Position numbers and translations under genes: made by a program. A DNA stretch of 64,000 bases from Poriferisocius sp965200775 (GTDB taxonomy: Bacteria; Actinomycetota; Acidimicrobiia; Acidimicrobiales; Bin134). Under the pieces are notes generated by a model that saw nothing but the letters and a program-made list of their open reading frames with translations, did no database searches and had not been told where the DNA came from. Shown here one piece after another: positions 29,565 to 38,034 of this stretch (positions are counted from its first letter, which is position 1; each line of letters begins with the position of its first letter). The stretch covers positions 496,001 to 560,000 of the forward strand of contig OZ241383.1 in assembly GCA_965200775.1 (NCBI GenBank). Direction: 5' to 3'.

Positions 29565-30758
29565 CTACTTGTACTCCTCGGCCCGGGGGACTTCGTACAG
29601 CGAGTCGGGGGTCAGCTCCAGCGGCCCGCCGTGCTCGATGCGCTGCCGGGTGCTGCGGTGCATCGGGTCGGTGTCGAGCTTTGGAATCACGTGAGTGCCG
29701 AACAGCCGGATGGTTTCCAGCACGTGTTCCTGGCTGAGCTGGATGGGGAATCCGAACGAGACCTGGTCGCATCCGATCTCCTCGTAGCGGCGCACCTGCT
29801 CCAGCACCTCATCGGGGTCGCCGCACAGTAGGAACCCTTCGGAGATGCGGGCCTCCACATCCTCCATGGAGGGCTCGGGCACCAGCACGGGATACTCCGG
29901 CAGCCCCTCGGGTTTGGGGAAGGTGTCGTGATACTTGAACACCAGCGACTGGAGGTAGCTGAGTTGCATCTGCTCGCACGCCACACGGCGGGCCTCCTGG
30001 CCGTCTTCCAGGCACACCAAGCCGTTGGCGATCATCACGTTGTCGTTCACGTAGTCGCCCGCCGGCTCGGCCGAGGCGATGGCGTTCTTGTACGCATCCA
30101 CGTGCGGGGCCATATCGTAGATGGCCGACACGTTGAACCCCAGCACCCCCAATCCGTGGCGGGCGGCCTTCTCGTAGGTGGGGGTGTTGCCGGCGGCCAC
30201 CCACATGGGCGGATGGGAATGGCAGTAGGGCTTTGGCAGCACGTTGAACGTTCCCCAAGTGCCGGTTTCCGGGGTTTGGAAGGCGGCACCGTCGGGATGG
30301 GAGTAGGCGGTGCTTCCCCACATCTTCCTGAACTCCCAGATCACCTCGTCCCAGTTGGCCTTTGTCTCGGAAGGGTCGAGGCCGAAACCGCCGATTTCGT
30401 GGCTGCCCGCGCCCCTGCCGGTGCCGAACTCGAACCGGCCCTTGCTCATGTGATCGAGCATGGCCACCCGTTCGGCAAGCTTGATGGGGTGGTTGACGGT
30501 GGGGTTGAGGTTGAAGATGCCCGACCCCATGTGTATCTGGGAGGTCTGGGCGAAGGAGTAGGCCATGAACACCTCGCTGGCAGAGGTGTGGGAGTAGTCC
30601 TCCAGGAAGTGGTGTTCGCTCACCCACACGTACTTCCAGTGGTGCTGGTCGGCGACACGGACGATCTCCAGCTCGTTCTCGAAGGCTTGGTGCTCCCAGT
30701 AGGGGCTGCGAGCCCCACCCCGCCGAGGCGATCCCTGCAAGAAGATGGCGAATTCCAC
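29565..30758 (-). CDS. LLM-class flavin-dependent oxidoreductase (luciferase-like)
   Basis: A 397-residue TIM-barrel flavoprotein of the bacterial luciferase superfamily. Typical segments are VWVSEHHFLEDY (residues ~45-56), MGSGIFNLNPTVNHP, LDHMSKGRFEFGTGRG and the later MWVAAGNTPTYEKAARHGLG. It probably uses FMN or F420, reduced by a partner, to oxygenate or reduce an unidentified small molecule. It lies between the APH-like gene and the zinc-less dehydrogenase on the same strand. Confidence 0.85.
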   Translation of the reverse strand: MEFAIFLQGSPRRGGARSPYWEHQAFENELEIVRVADQHHWKYVWVSEHHFLEDYSHTSASEVFMAYSFAQTSQIHMGSGIFNLNPTVNHPIKLAERVAMLDHMSKGRFEFGTGRGAGSHEIGGFGLDPSETKANWDEVIWEFRKMWGSTAYSHPDGAAFQTPETGTWGTFNVLPKPYCHSHPPMWVAAGNTPTYEKAARHGLGVLGFNVSAIYDMAPHVDAYKNAIASAEPAGDYVNDNVMIANGLVCLEDGQEARRVACEQMQLSYLQSLVFKYHDTFPKPEGLPEYPVLVPEPSMEDVEARISEGFLLCGDPDEVLEQVRRYEEIGCDQVSFGFPIQLSQEHVLETIRLFGTHVIPKLDTDPMHRSTRQRIEHGGPLELTPDSLYEVPRAEEYK

Positions 30759-30804
30759 GGTATTCCTCCCTGTGCAACTGCTCTGGGTTGCTGTGGCCCG
30801 CAGA

Positions 30805-31797
30805 TTACCCGGTTGGGTTTACCTCCAGCGCTACCCGGCCGATCACCCGGCGGGATTCCAACGCTGTCATGGCCTCGGGCAGGGTCTCGAACGGGTAGGT
30901 GGCGCTCACCACAGAGCCGATGCTGCCCGCGTCCCACAGCGCGCTCAATTCCCGGTGGTCGGCGAGCTTCTCGTCCCGGCTGAAGCGAGACGGGATGGCC
31001 CCCACCACCGAGTAGTTGCGCTGCACTAGGTGGGGCACGTTCACCGGAGCCCACTGACCGCTGGCGAAGCCGATTATCACGATGCGGGCGTCGCGGGCCA
31101 CGCAGCGAGTGGCCGCGGCATAGGCATCGCCCCCCACCGGGTCGTACACAACGTCCACCCCCCGCCCTCCGGTGAGGTCCATAACCGCGGCGGCGATGTC
31201 CCCCTCTCGGTGGTTGACGGTGTGATGAGCGCCGAACGAGGCAGCAGCGTCGCACCGGTCGGGACCGCCGGCCACCCCGATCACCGTCGCGCCCAGAGCC
31301 GCTCCCAACGAGCAGGCTGCCGCCCCGGTGCCTCCCGCGGCTCCCAGTACCAGCAGGGTCTCGGCTGCACGCAGCCCTCCCCGGCGCACCAAGCCGATCC
31401 ACGCCGTGTGGTAGGGGATGACGAACCCGGCCGCGGCGGCGTTGTCCATCGAGTGGGGCACCGGGAACGACGTCTCGCCCAACCCCAGGCACAGTTCTGC
31501 GAATCCGCCGTCGCCGGTCTGAAAGGAGGTAACGGCCATCACCCGGTCTCCGGGGGCGAGATCCACACCGGCGCCGGCCTCAACCACGGTCCCACACACT
31601 TCCTGGCCCGGAGTGAACGACGCCGCCGAAGGCGCCAGTGGGTACTCCCCCCTGCACATGAACACGTCGGGCAGCCCGATCCCCACCGCTCCCACCTGCA
31701 TGAGGAACGTTCCATCTCTGGGTTCGGGGGGCGTCCTTTCGGTGAGCCGCAGCACCTCGGACGGGGCTCCCAACCCCTCTACTACCCAAGCTCTCAT
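30805..31797 (-). CDS. zinc-independent MDR-family oxidoreductase (quinone oxidoreductase-like)
   Basis: A 330-residue medium-chain dehydrogenase with a Rossmann fold: the LGAAGGTGAAA segment (residues ~145-155) binds NAD(P)H. The structural zinc cysteines of true alcohol dehydrogenases are absent, as in NADPH:quinone reductases. The ATG at 31795-31797 starts the standard MRAWVVE N-terminus; the long upstream extension of the frame is antisense to the enoyl-CoA hydratase. It is divergent from that gene (99 bp between starts). Confidence 0.85.
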   Translation of the reverse strand: MRAWVVEGLGAPSEVLRLTERTPPEPRDGTFLMQVGAVGIGLPDVFMCRGEYPLAPSAASFTPGQEVCGTVVEAGAGVDLAPGDRVMAVTSFQTGDGGFAELCLGLGETSFPVPHSMDNAAAAGFVIPYHTAWIGLVRRGGLRAAETLLVLGAAGGTGAAACSLGAALGATVIGVAGGPDRCDAAASFGAHHTVNHREGDIAAAVMDLTGGRGVDVVYDPVGGDAYAAATRCVARDARIVIIGFASGQWAPVNVPHLVQRNYSVVGAIPSRFSRDEKLADHRELSALWDAGSIGSVVSATYPFETLPEAMTALESRRVIGRVALEVNPTG

Positions 31798-31896
31798 CGC
31801 CGCAGCCTCCCCTATAGCTCCTGTCGGCCAGACCCTACGGCCTTGCGGCCAGGCTCGAAATGTTGCCGCCGTTTTCCAGGGTGCCAAGCTATCCCC

Positions 31897-32712
31897 ATGG
31901 CCGACCGCTACGACCTGGAGACCATTGCCACCGGGATCGACCCCACCGGAGTGCTCACCGCCACCTTGAACCGGCCCGACCGGGGCAACGCCTTGAACAA
32001 GCAGATGCATCTCGACCTTCGGGACCTGTACCGGTGTATTGCCTCCGACGCCGAGGTGCGAGCGGTGGTGATGACCGGAGCGGGCCGGTCGTTCTGCGTG
32101 GGGGCCGACTTCGCTGTTATGGAGGAGAACCTGGGTGCGGGCTACCCCGAGGGTCGCCCAGACCTGCTCGACGACGGCATCGACATCGCCCGGGGGGCGC
32201 TGCGGGTGCGCCAGCCCATGGTGGCCGCTGTAAACGGGCACGCCATCGGCCTGGGCGCATCGCTGGCCTTGTTCTGCGACATCGTTTACATGAGCGACTC
32301 GGCTCGGATCGGCGACCCCCACGTGAACGCCGGTCTGGTGGCCGGGGACGGGGGAGCGGTGCTGTGGCCGTTGCTGGTAGGGCTAAACCGGGCCAAAGAG
32401 CTGCTGATGACCGGCGACCTGCTAGACGCCTCCGAGGCCGAGAGGTTCGGGCTGGTAAACCATCTCGCCCCCTCCTCGGAGGTGCTGGAGCAGGCGGTGG
32501 CTATGGCATCCCGCCTGGCCGCCGGACCCCGCCACGCCATCGAGTTCAACAAGCGGCTGTGCAACAAGGAGCTCGAGGACCGGGTGAACCGCCTCTACGA
32601 TCTGGCCTTCGCGCTGGAGGCAATCACCTTCGACACCGACGACCACCGCGAAGCAGTTGATGCGTTCCTCAACAAGCGAGTTCCCGATTTCGGACAGGGA
32701 AGGAAGGGCTGA
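31897..32712 (+). CDS. enoyl-CoA hydratase/isomerase family protein
   Basis: A 271-residue crotonase. The two oxyanion-hole segments are GRSFCVGADF (residues ~65-74) and NGHAIGLGASLALFCD. The glutamates of classical hydratases are not both obvious: the segment after AGLV reads AGDGGA, so hydratase, isomerase or hydrolase activity cannot be decided. The ATG at 31897 gives the family N-terminus; the frame is open far upstream but only as a shadow. It is followed after 2 bp by the next gene, so they are co-transcribed. Confidence 0.85.
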   Translation: MADRYDLETIATGIDPTGVLTATLNRPDRGNALNKQMHLDLRDLYRCIASDAEVRAVVMTGAGRSFCVGADFAVMEENLGAGYPEGRPDLLDDGIDIARGALRVRQPMVAAVNGHAIGLGASLALFCDIVYMSDSARIGDPHVNAGLVAGDGGAVLWPLLVGLNRAKELLMTGDLLDASEAERFGLVNHLAPSSEVLEQAVAMASRLAAGPRHAIEFNKRLCNKELEDRVNRLYDLAFALEAITFDTDDHREAVDAFLNKRVPDFGQGRKG

Positions 32713-32714
32713 AC

Positions 32715-33455
32715 ATGGCCAACGAAAAGCTGTACATCCACGAGTTCATCGACATCATCGGTCAGAACCGGGCCAACTACATGCACCACATGACCGCCAA
32801 CTGGTCGCCCATCGGTCAGGATGAGCGCGACCAGCTCTGTTACGGGGTGTGGGGCATCCTGGGCACCACCCGGGGTTGGCCCCAGGTGTTGAACATGTGG
32901 GAGGAGGACGGCTGGGACGGCATGGCCACCTCGTTTCGCTACGAGTGCCAGGGGGCCGCTATGCAAGACCCAAAACTGGCCAAGTGGTGGGCCGAGGCGG
33001 CCAACTATCGCAGCTCGGGCTACGACCGGCTTCTGGTGCCCGCCCCGTGGACCCGGACCATCGACGAGCTATGTGCCGACGGGGTGCGAGGCGAGTGCTA
33101 CGCCCACGAGCAGGTGTCCCTCCGGCGAGGCACATCGGCCGAGTTCCTGGAGAAGGTGCGTACCGACGCCCTCCAGGCCTACCAGCCCTACGGCTGGGAA
33201 CTGGCCGGGGCGTGGGAAACGGCGATGGTGGCCGACGACGAGGCGTTCCTGTTGTGGGCCGTACCCACCTGGGAAGCGTGGGCCGACTTCGAGAAGGCTC
33301 AGCGGGTGGACCAGGGCCTCATTCGGTGGCGGGCCGCAGTGGAGGACATGGTGGTTGGGTGGCACCGGTTCCTGCTTGTGGACTCGGCGCTGTGCCCGTT
33401 TCGCACCGGCCGCCAGCCGCAACGAAGCGACCGGATCGAGTACGAGGATCTCTGA
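32715..33455 (+). CDS. hypothetical protein in an acyl-CoA catabolism operon
   Basis: A 246-residue soluble protein rich in Trp and Tyr, with no motif I can name, no signal peptide and no membrane segment. It starts 2 bp after the enoyl-CoA hydratase stop, with a GGAAGGGCTG ribosome site. The pattern of spaced Trp residues (SPIGQDERDQ, PTWEAWADFEKAQ) resembles small dimeric alpha/beta-barrel proteins, but this is a weak impression. Its C-terminal codons lie in a 45-bp tandem duplication. Confidence 0.7.
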   Translation: MANEKLYIHEFIDIIGQNRANYMHHMTANWSPIGQDERDQLCYGVWGILGTTRGWPQVLNMWEEDGWDGMATSFRYECQGAAMQDPKLAKWWAEAANYRSSGYDRLLVPAPWTRTIDELCADGVRGECYAHEQVSLRRGTSAEFLEKVRTDALQAYQPYGWELAGAWETAMVADDEAFLLWAVPTWEAWADFEKAQRVDQGLIRWRAAVEDMVVGWHRFLLVDSALCPFRTGRQPQRSDRIEYEDL

Positions 33456-33516
33456 ATCAGCCGGCTACACCGCGACCGGATCGAGTACGAGGATCTCTGA
33501 ATCAGCCGGCTACACC
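33427..33516. repeat. 45-bp perfect tandem duplication across two convergent gene ends
   Basis: Two identical 45-bp units (33427-33471 and 33472-33516), with four bases of a third, cover the stop of the hypothetical gene and the last codons of the amidohydrolase on the other strand. Each unit contains the segment GAGGATCTCTGAATCAG with the TGA stop. Being identical, the duplication is recent or maintained. Confidence 0.95.
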
Positions 33517-34676
33517 GCGATCTTGTAGAGCTCTGAAGCGTTGTCTTGGAGAACCTTGCGGGCAACGCCATCGCCAAGGTCGCTCAGGGCGTCGGTGGCC
33601 TGCTCCACTCCGTAGGGGTACAGGCAGGTTGGGTGGGGGAAGTCGGTCTCGAACAGAACGTTCTCGGGGCCGACCTCGTTGATGAGCATGTCCGGGGCCA
33701 GGTCCTCGAACCAGTAGCAGCCGAACATCTGGCGCCGGAAGTACTCGCTGGGCCGGAGGCTGAACTGCGACTGCATGTCGGTTTTGAGCTGGTCCATCTG
33801 GTAGTCGAGCGACTTCAGCACGAAGGGGATCCACCCGATGCCCGATTCCACCGACACGATCTTGAGGTTGGGGTGCCGTTCCAGCACACCGGAGAAGATC
33901 AGGTTGGCCAGCACCCGGGCGTTGGTGAGGTACATCATGGCCGAGCCGATGGCCAGCTTGGCGTCGTCACCCTGTGACGGCCAGGGCGAGGTGCCGAACC
34001 ACCCCATCGAGCTCTCGCTGGCCCCGATATGGAAGTTCACCGGCAGCTCGTTGTCGCTGCAGAACTCCCACAGAGGCCTCCAGTCCTCCTCGCCCAGATC
34101 GGGAAGGCCCCGAAGCTGGGGGTCGCTGCACATGACGATGCCCCGCAGGCCCAACCCGACGATGCGCTCGGCCTCGGCCAGCGACCCCTCGATGTCCCAC
34201 CAGGGAAGCAGCCCCATCGGGAACAGCCGGTCGCCGGAGTCGTGCTGGATCTCGGCCATGGCGTCGTTGTAAACCGACACGCACAACCGCTTCAGCTCCA
34301 CGTCCTCGACCTGGCCGAACTTCTGGCTGCCGAAGCCGGCCAAGTTGGGGTAGATGATCTGGGCGTGAATGCCGAGCTGGTCCATGACCTCCACCCGGGC
34401 GTCCATGTCGTAGGCGCCTGGGTGGACGTCCTCGATGGTCCAGCCCATGAAGTCGGTACCCAGGGCCTTGCTGCCGTCGGGGCGCACCACCCCGCTGGCG
34501 GTGGCGAAACCCAGGGGCTCCCCGTCGAGGATCCAGTGGGGCCGTCCGTCAACGTCGGCCACCCGGGGCAGCCGATCGGCATAAGCCGCCGGGGCCCGGC
34601 TGCTCCACAGATCATGGGGTTCGGTGAGGTGGGTGTCGACGTCGATCACCCTGAGAAGCTCTGGCGCTGCGGTCAT
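33510..34676 (-). CDS. amidohydrolase-family metal-dependent hydrolase (amidohydro_2)
   Basis: A 388-residue TIM-barrel hydrolase of the amidohydrolase_2 group. It begins RVIDVDTHLTEP (metal-binding DxH pattern), has NFHIGASES in the middle, SVESGIGWIPF, and FETDFPHPTCLYP near the C-terminus, where the last metal Asp is expected. This group includes decarboxylases such as ACMSD and 2,3-dihydroxybenzoate decarboxylase as well as hydrolases. I chose the ATG at 34674-34676; 11 codons more are open upstream. The stop lies inside the second unit of the 45-bp duplication. Confidence 0.82.
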   Translation of the reverse strand: MTAAPELLRVIDVDTHLTEPHDLWSSRAPAAYADRLPRVADVDGRPHWILDGEPLGFATASGVVRPDGSKALGTDFMGWTIEDVHPGAYDMDARVEVMDQLGIHAQIIYPNLAGFGSQKFGQVEDVELKRLCVSVYNDAMAEIQHDSGDRLFPMGLLPWWDIEGSLAEAERIVGLGLRGIVMCSDPQLRGLPDLGEEDWRPLWEFCSDNELPVNFHIGASESSMGWFGTSPWPSQGDDAKLAIGSAMMYLTNARVLANLIFSGVLERHPNLKIVSVESGIGWIPFVLKSLDYQMDQLKTDMQSQFSLRPSEYFRRQMFGCYWFEDLAPDMLINEVGPENVLFETDFPHPTCLYPYGVEQATDALSDLGDGVARKVLQDNASELYKIAV

Positions 34677-34894
34677 GCCCAAGTGTGCCACGTTTGACCA
34701 ATGGGCCACACGACAGAGTCGACTGGCGGGGTTGCGGCTGCGGCGGTATTTCGGAATCCGATGTCTGCGGCCCCGAGGATTATTCCGGTCGGAGGGGTTG
34801 CCGCGGCGGCATTTCGGAATCCAACCGGGCCGGCGTCATAGAGTGTCGGGAGCCGGACAGCACGAAGCCGGGTCGGGGGAGAGGACATAACCGG
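34677..34894. repeat. intergenic region with an imperfect ~30-bp direct repeat
   Basis: A 218-bp gap between divergent genes. A block starting GGGGTTGC and ending ATTTCGGAATCC occurs twice, at about 34729-34759 and 34795-34822, with a few changes. It should also hold the promoters of both neighbours, but I see no clear -10/-35. Confidence 0.6.
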
Positions 34895-37800
34895 GTGGGA
34901 GAGTTCATCCAGTTGCTGGTGAGCGGGGCGATCAGCGGTGCCATCTACTCGCTGATCGCCGCCGGGCTTACGCTCAGCTACACCTCCACCGGCATCTTCA
35001 ACCTGGCTTACGGGGGCATCGCCTACACCTCGGCCATGCTCTACTTCCAGCTGATAAACGCCTTCGGCATCGAGAGCCTGGGCATGCGGCTGCTGGCGTT
35101 CTTCCTGGTGGTGTTCGTGTTCTGCCCCCTGCTCGGGCAGTTGCTGAACGTGGCGGTGTTCCGGCCCCTGGCCCGCGCCAACGACGCTGCAAAGGTGATG
35201 GCCACCATCGGCATCCTCGTGGCCCTGCCCGCCATGGCCGAACTGATCGTCGACCTGGGCACCAAGACTTGGGACTGGGGCCTGAGAACCACCGACTACG
35301 TGTTCCTCACCCCTGGGGTTTGGAAGGTACCCAGCGAGACGTGGACCTACGACCTGGGCGGGTTCGACCTACGCATCAGCAGCAACCAGTGGACGGTGCT
35401 GGTGGTGGCCGTGGTGGTGGCCGTGGCGCTGTGGGCGTTGATGCGCCACACCCGTCTCGGGTTGCAAATGAGGGCGGTGGTGGACCGCCCCGACCTGGCC
35501 GGGTTGCGGGGGGTCAGCGAATCGTTCACCTCGTCGGCCGCCTGGATCATCGGCACGATGCTGGCCGGGCTGGCCGGGGTTGTGGGCGCTCCGGTGTTCA
35601 ACTCCCTCGAATCCAACCTGTACAACGTGTTCATGTTCATCGCCACCGCTGCGGCGGTGGTGGGCGGGCTGCGCTCCATCCCGCTGGCGTTTGCCGGGGG
35701 GGTGGCTCTGGGAGTGGTCACGAGCTGGGTAGGACGGTACGCCACGTTCGCCCAGGACATCCGGGGCTTCGAGAGTTCGGTGCCGTTCGTGGTGTTGCTT
35801 GTGGGCCTCCTGTTCATGGCCAGGGACCGCACCCGGCGAAGCGGCACGGTGGCTGAGGCCCCGCCCTCAACCGATTACACCAACGACCTGCCCGCCTGGA
35901 GGGTGCGCCTGCCCTGGGCTCTGGGCGCGGTGTTCATCGTGCTCCAGGTGTTCGTGTGGGCCGACCGGTTCTGGCTCGGCCTGTGGATCACCGGTTTGGC
36001 CTTCGCCCTGGTGTTCATGTCGTGGGTGTTGCTCACCGGGCTGGGCGGCATGGTCAGCCTGGCCCAGGCCGCGTTCGTGACAATGGCCGCCATGACCGCC
36101 GGGTTGATCCTGAACAAGGCGGGGCTGCCGTTCATCCCTGCTCTGATCGTGGGCACGGTCATGGCCGGGGTGCTCGGCGTGATCGTGGCCCTGCCCGCCC
36201 TGCGGCTCGGGGGGCTGCCGCTGGCGTTGGCGACCCTGGCGCTGGCCTTCATGGGCGAGCGGGTGTTGTTCGAGTGGAGTTGGTTCAAGAACGGCCAGGG
36301 CACCAAGGGATGGGACATCCCCCGACCCGAGATCGGTCCCTTCGACTTTGCGGACGAAACCTCTTTGGCGGTGTTGCTGGTGTTGCTGGTGTTCGGTGCT
36401 GGGTGGCTGGTGAGGAACCTTCAGAGGTCGGTTACCGGGCGGGCCATCATCGCGGTGCGCAACTCCGAGCCGGCTGCAGCCACCTCGGGCCACTCGGTGG
36501 TGCGCACCAAGCTGGCCGTGTTCGCTCTGTCGGCCTTGCTGGCTGGATTCGGCGGGGTGTTCTTCGCAACCTTCATCGGCAACGTGACCCCGTTCACAGC
36601 CACCACCCAGGCCGGGCTGTTCTGGCTGGCGGTGGTGGTGCTGATCGGCATCCGCCGGCCGGGGGGTGCGGTGATGGCCGGTGTCACCGTGGCGGCCAGC
36701 GGCCACCTGTTCGGCACCGGTTGGCACCTGGAGTGGCTGGAATCGTGGCACGTGGTATTGGCCGCTTCGGTGCTGGGGGCCGCCGCGCTGGCCACTGCGG
36801 TGCGAGATCGGCAGGCCGGGCTGCCCCTGTCACCGGGCATCTTGGGGGTGCTGGCGCTGCTGGCCTTCATCAGCCTGGCCCGGGTTTACTCCTGGTATCC
36901 CATCGACTGGGACGGCTTCGACCAGTACGACGAGGCCCGCAACATCCCAGCCATCATGTTCGGCCTCGGCGCCATGCAGCTCGCCCGCCAGCCCGACGGA
37001 ATAATCGCCTTCACAGCGGCCCAGAACCGGGTTCGACGCGACGCTTGGCGCCGAAGGCTGGCGGCATGGAGAGGCGAGGTGGCGGCGCCACCGGAGCCGG
37101 ATCAGACGTCGATTCCGGCTGCGTCTGAGCCTGCGGATGTTCCCGTGCCGTCCGGGGTCCCGGCGGTTCCGTCCGCTGCTTCAGAGTCGGACGACCGGCC
37201 CGAGAGCGAGCAGCCGCCCGCTCTGGAGCTGGCCGGAGTGCGGGCAGGCTACGGGCTGGTGGAAGCCCTCCACGGCGTGAACTTGTCGGTGGCCCGTGGC
37301 GAGATCACCGCCCTTTTGGGGCCCAACGGTGCGGGCAAGTCCACCACCTGCGCGGTGGCGTCGGGGATGCTGGCGGCCACACACGGAACGATCACCCTGG
37401 CCGGTCGGGACATAACAGGTCTGCGCAGCCATCAGCGTGCCCGCACCGGTGTGGTGCTGGCTCCCGAGGCCCGGGGAATCTTCAGCGGCCTGACCGTGCG
37501 GGAGAACATGCAGCTCTGGCTGCCCGACCCCGAGGATCACGAACTCTGCTGCGAGCGGTTCCCCATCCTGGGGGAGCGCCAGAATCAGCTGGCCGGCAAC
37601 CTCTCGGGTGGCGAGCAGCAGATCCTCACCCTGGCTCCGCTGCTGGCCAACCCCCCAGAGGTGCTCATCGCCGACGAGCCGTCGCTGGGGTTGGCCCCGC
37701 TCATCGTCAATCAGATCCTCGAGCTGTTCATCGAGTTCAAGGAGCGGGGTGTGGCCCTGCTGCTGGTGGAGGAGAAGGCCAGGGACGTGCTGGAAATCGC

Positions 37801-37918
37801 CGACTCGGTGGCCTTCATCAGCCTGGGTCACATCACCTGGCACGGACCCCGCTCCGAGGTGGACCATGAGCAGCTCGACGCCGCCTATCTCGGGGAAGTG
37901 TCGCAGGAAGCTGATTAA
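34895..37918 (+). CDS. single-chain LivH-LivM-LivF fusion of a branched-chain amino-acid-type ABC transporter
   Basis: A 1007-residue protein combining three normally separate subunits. Residues 1 to ~300 are a LivH-like permease (TLSYTSTGIFNLAYGG). About 330-700 is a LivM-like permease (LTGLGGMVSLAQAAFVTMAA, then LPALRLGGLPLALATLALA). After a Pro/Ala/Ser-rich linker (~715-770), residues 775-1007 are a LivF-like ATPase with Walker A G809-P-N-G-A-G-K-S816, signature LSGGEQQ and Walker B VLIADEPSLGL. I start it at GTG 34895; the open frame further upstream (from 34685) is non-coding in character. No livG lies beside it, so the second ATPase may be this domain as a homodimer or the LivG of the 26.5-kb locus. 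It is followed by its own binding protein. Confidence 0.85.
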   Translation: MGEFIQLLVSGAISGAIYSLIAAGLTLSYTSTGIFNLAYGGIAYTSAMLYFQLINAFGIESLGMRLLAFFLVVFVFCPLLGQLLNVAVFRPLARANDAAKVMATIGILVALPAMAELIVDLGTKTWDWGLRTTDYVFLTPGVWKVPSETWTYDLGGFDLRISSNQWTVLVVAVVVAVALWALMRHTRLGLQMRAVVDRPDLAGLRGVSESFTSSAAWIIGTMLAGLAGVVGAPVFNSLESNLYNVFMFIATAAAVVGGLRSIPLAFAGGVALGVVTSWVGRYATFAQDIRGFESSVPFVVLLVGLLFMARDRTRRSGTVAEAPPSTDYTNDLPAWRVRLPWALGAVFIVLQVFVWADRFWLGLWITGLAFALVFMSWVLLTGLGGMVSLAQAAFVTMAAMTAGLILNKAGLPFIPALIVGTVMAGVLGVIVALPALRLGGLPLALATLALAFMGERVLFEWSWFKNGQGTKGWDIPRPEIGPFDFADETSLAVLLVLLVFGAGWLVRNLQRSVTGRAIIAVRNSEPAAATSGHSVVRTKLAVFALSALLAGFGGVFFATFIGNVTPFTATTQAGLFWLAVVVLIGIRRPGGAVMAGVTVAASGHLFGTGWHLEWLESWHVVLAASVLGAAALATAVRDRQAGLPLSPGILGVLALLAFISLARVYSWYPIDWDGFDQYDEARNIPAIMFGLGAMQLARQPDGIIAFTAAQNRVRRDAWRRRLAAWRGEVAAPPEPDQTSIPAASEPADVPVPSGVPAVPSAASESDDRPESEQPPALELAGVRAGYGLVEALHGVNLSVARGEITALLGPNGAGKSTTCAVASGMLAATHGTITLAGRDITGLRSHQRARTGVVLAPEARGIFSGLTVRENMQLWLPDPEDHELCCERFPILGERQNQLAGNLSGGEQQILTLAPLLANPPEVLIADEPSLGLAPLIVNQILELFIEFKERGVALLLVEEKARDVLEIADSVAFISLGHITWHGPRSEVDHEQLDAAYLGEVSQEAD

Positions 37919-37977
37919 CTGGTCGAGGCCCTGATTTGGGGGCCGGTTGACCGACCTCGTCGATGGCCGCCCCACGG

Positions 37978-38006
37978 GTGACATGTGAGACCGGTTGCCC
38001 TACTAT
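37978..38006 (+). promoter_or_regulatory. probable sigma70-type promoter of the third binding-protein gene
   Basis: GTGACA (37978-37983) and TACTAT (38001-38006) are separated by 17 bp, a good -35/-10 pair, 28 bases before the ATG and upstream of its TTGGAGGGG ribosome site. Confidence 0.55.
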
Positions 38007-38034
38007 GTCCGGCATTCCAACCATTGGAGGGGAA

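Noticed and set aside
33427..33516. Start of a CRISPR array
   Set aside because: The units are directly adjacent without spacers and lie within coding ends.
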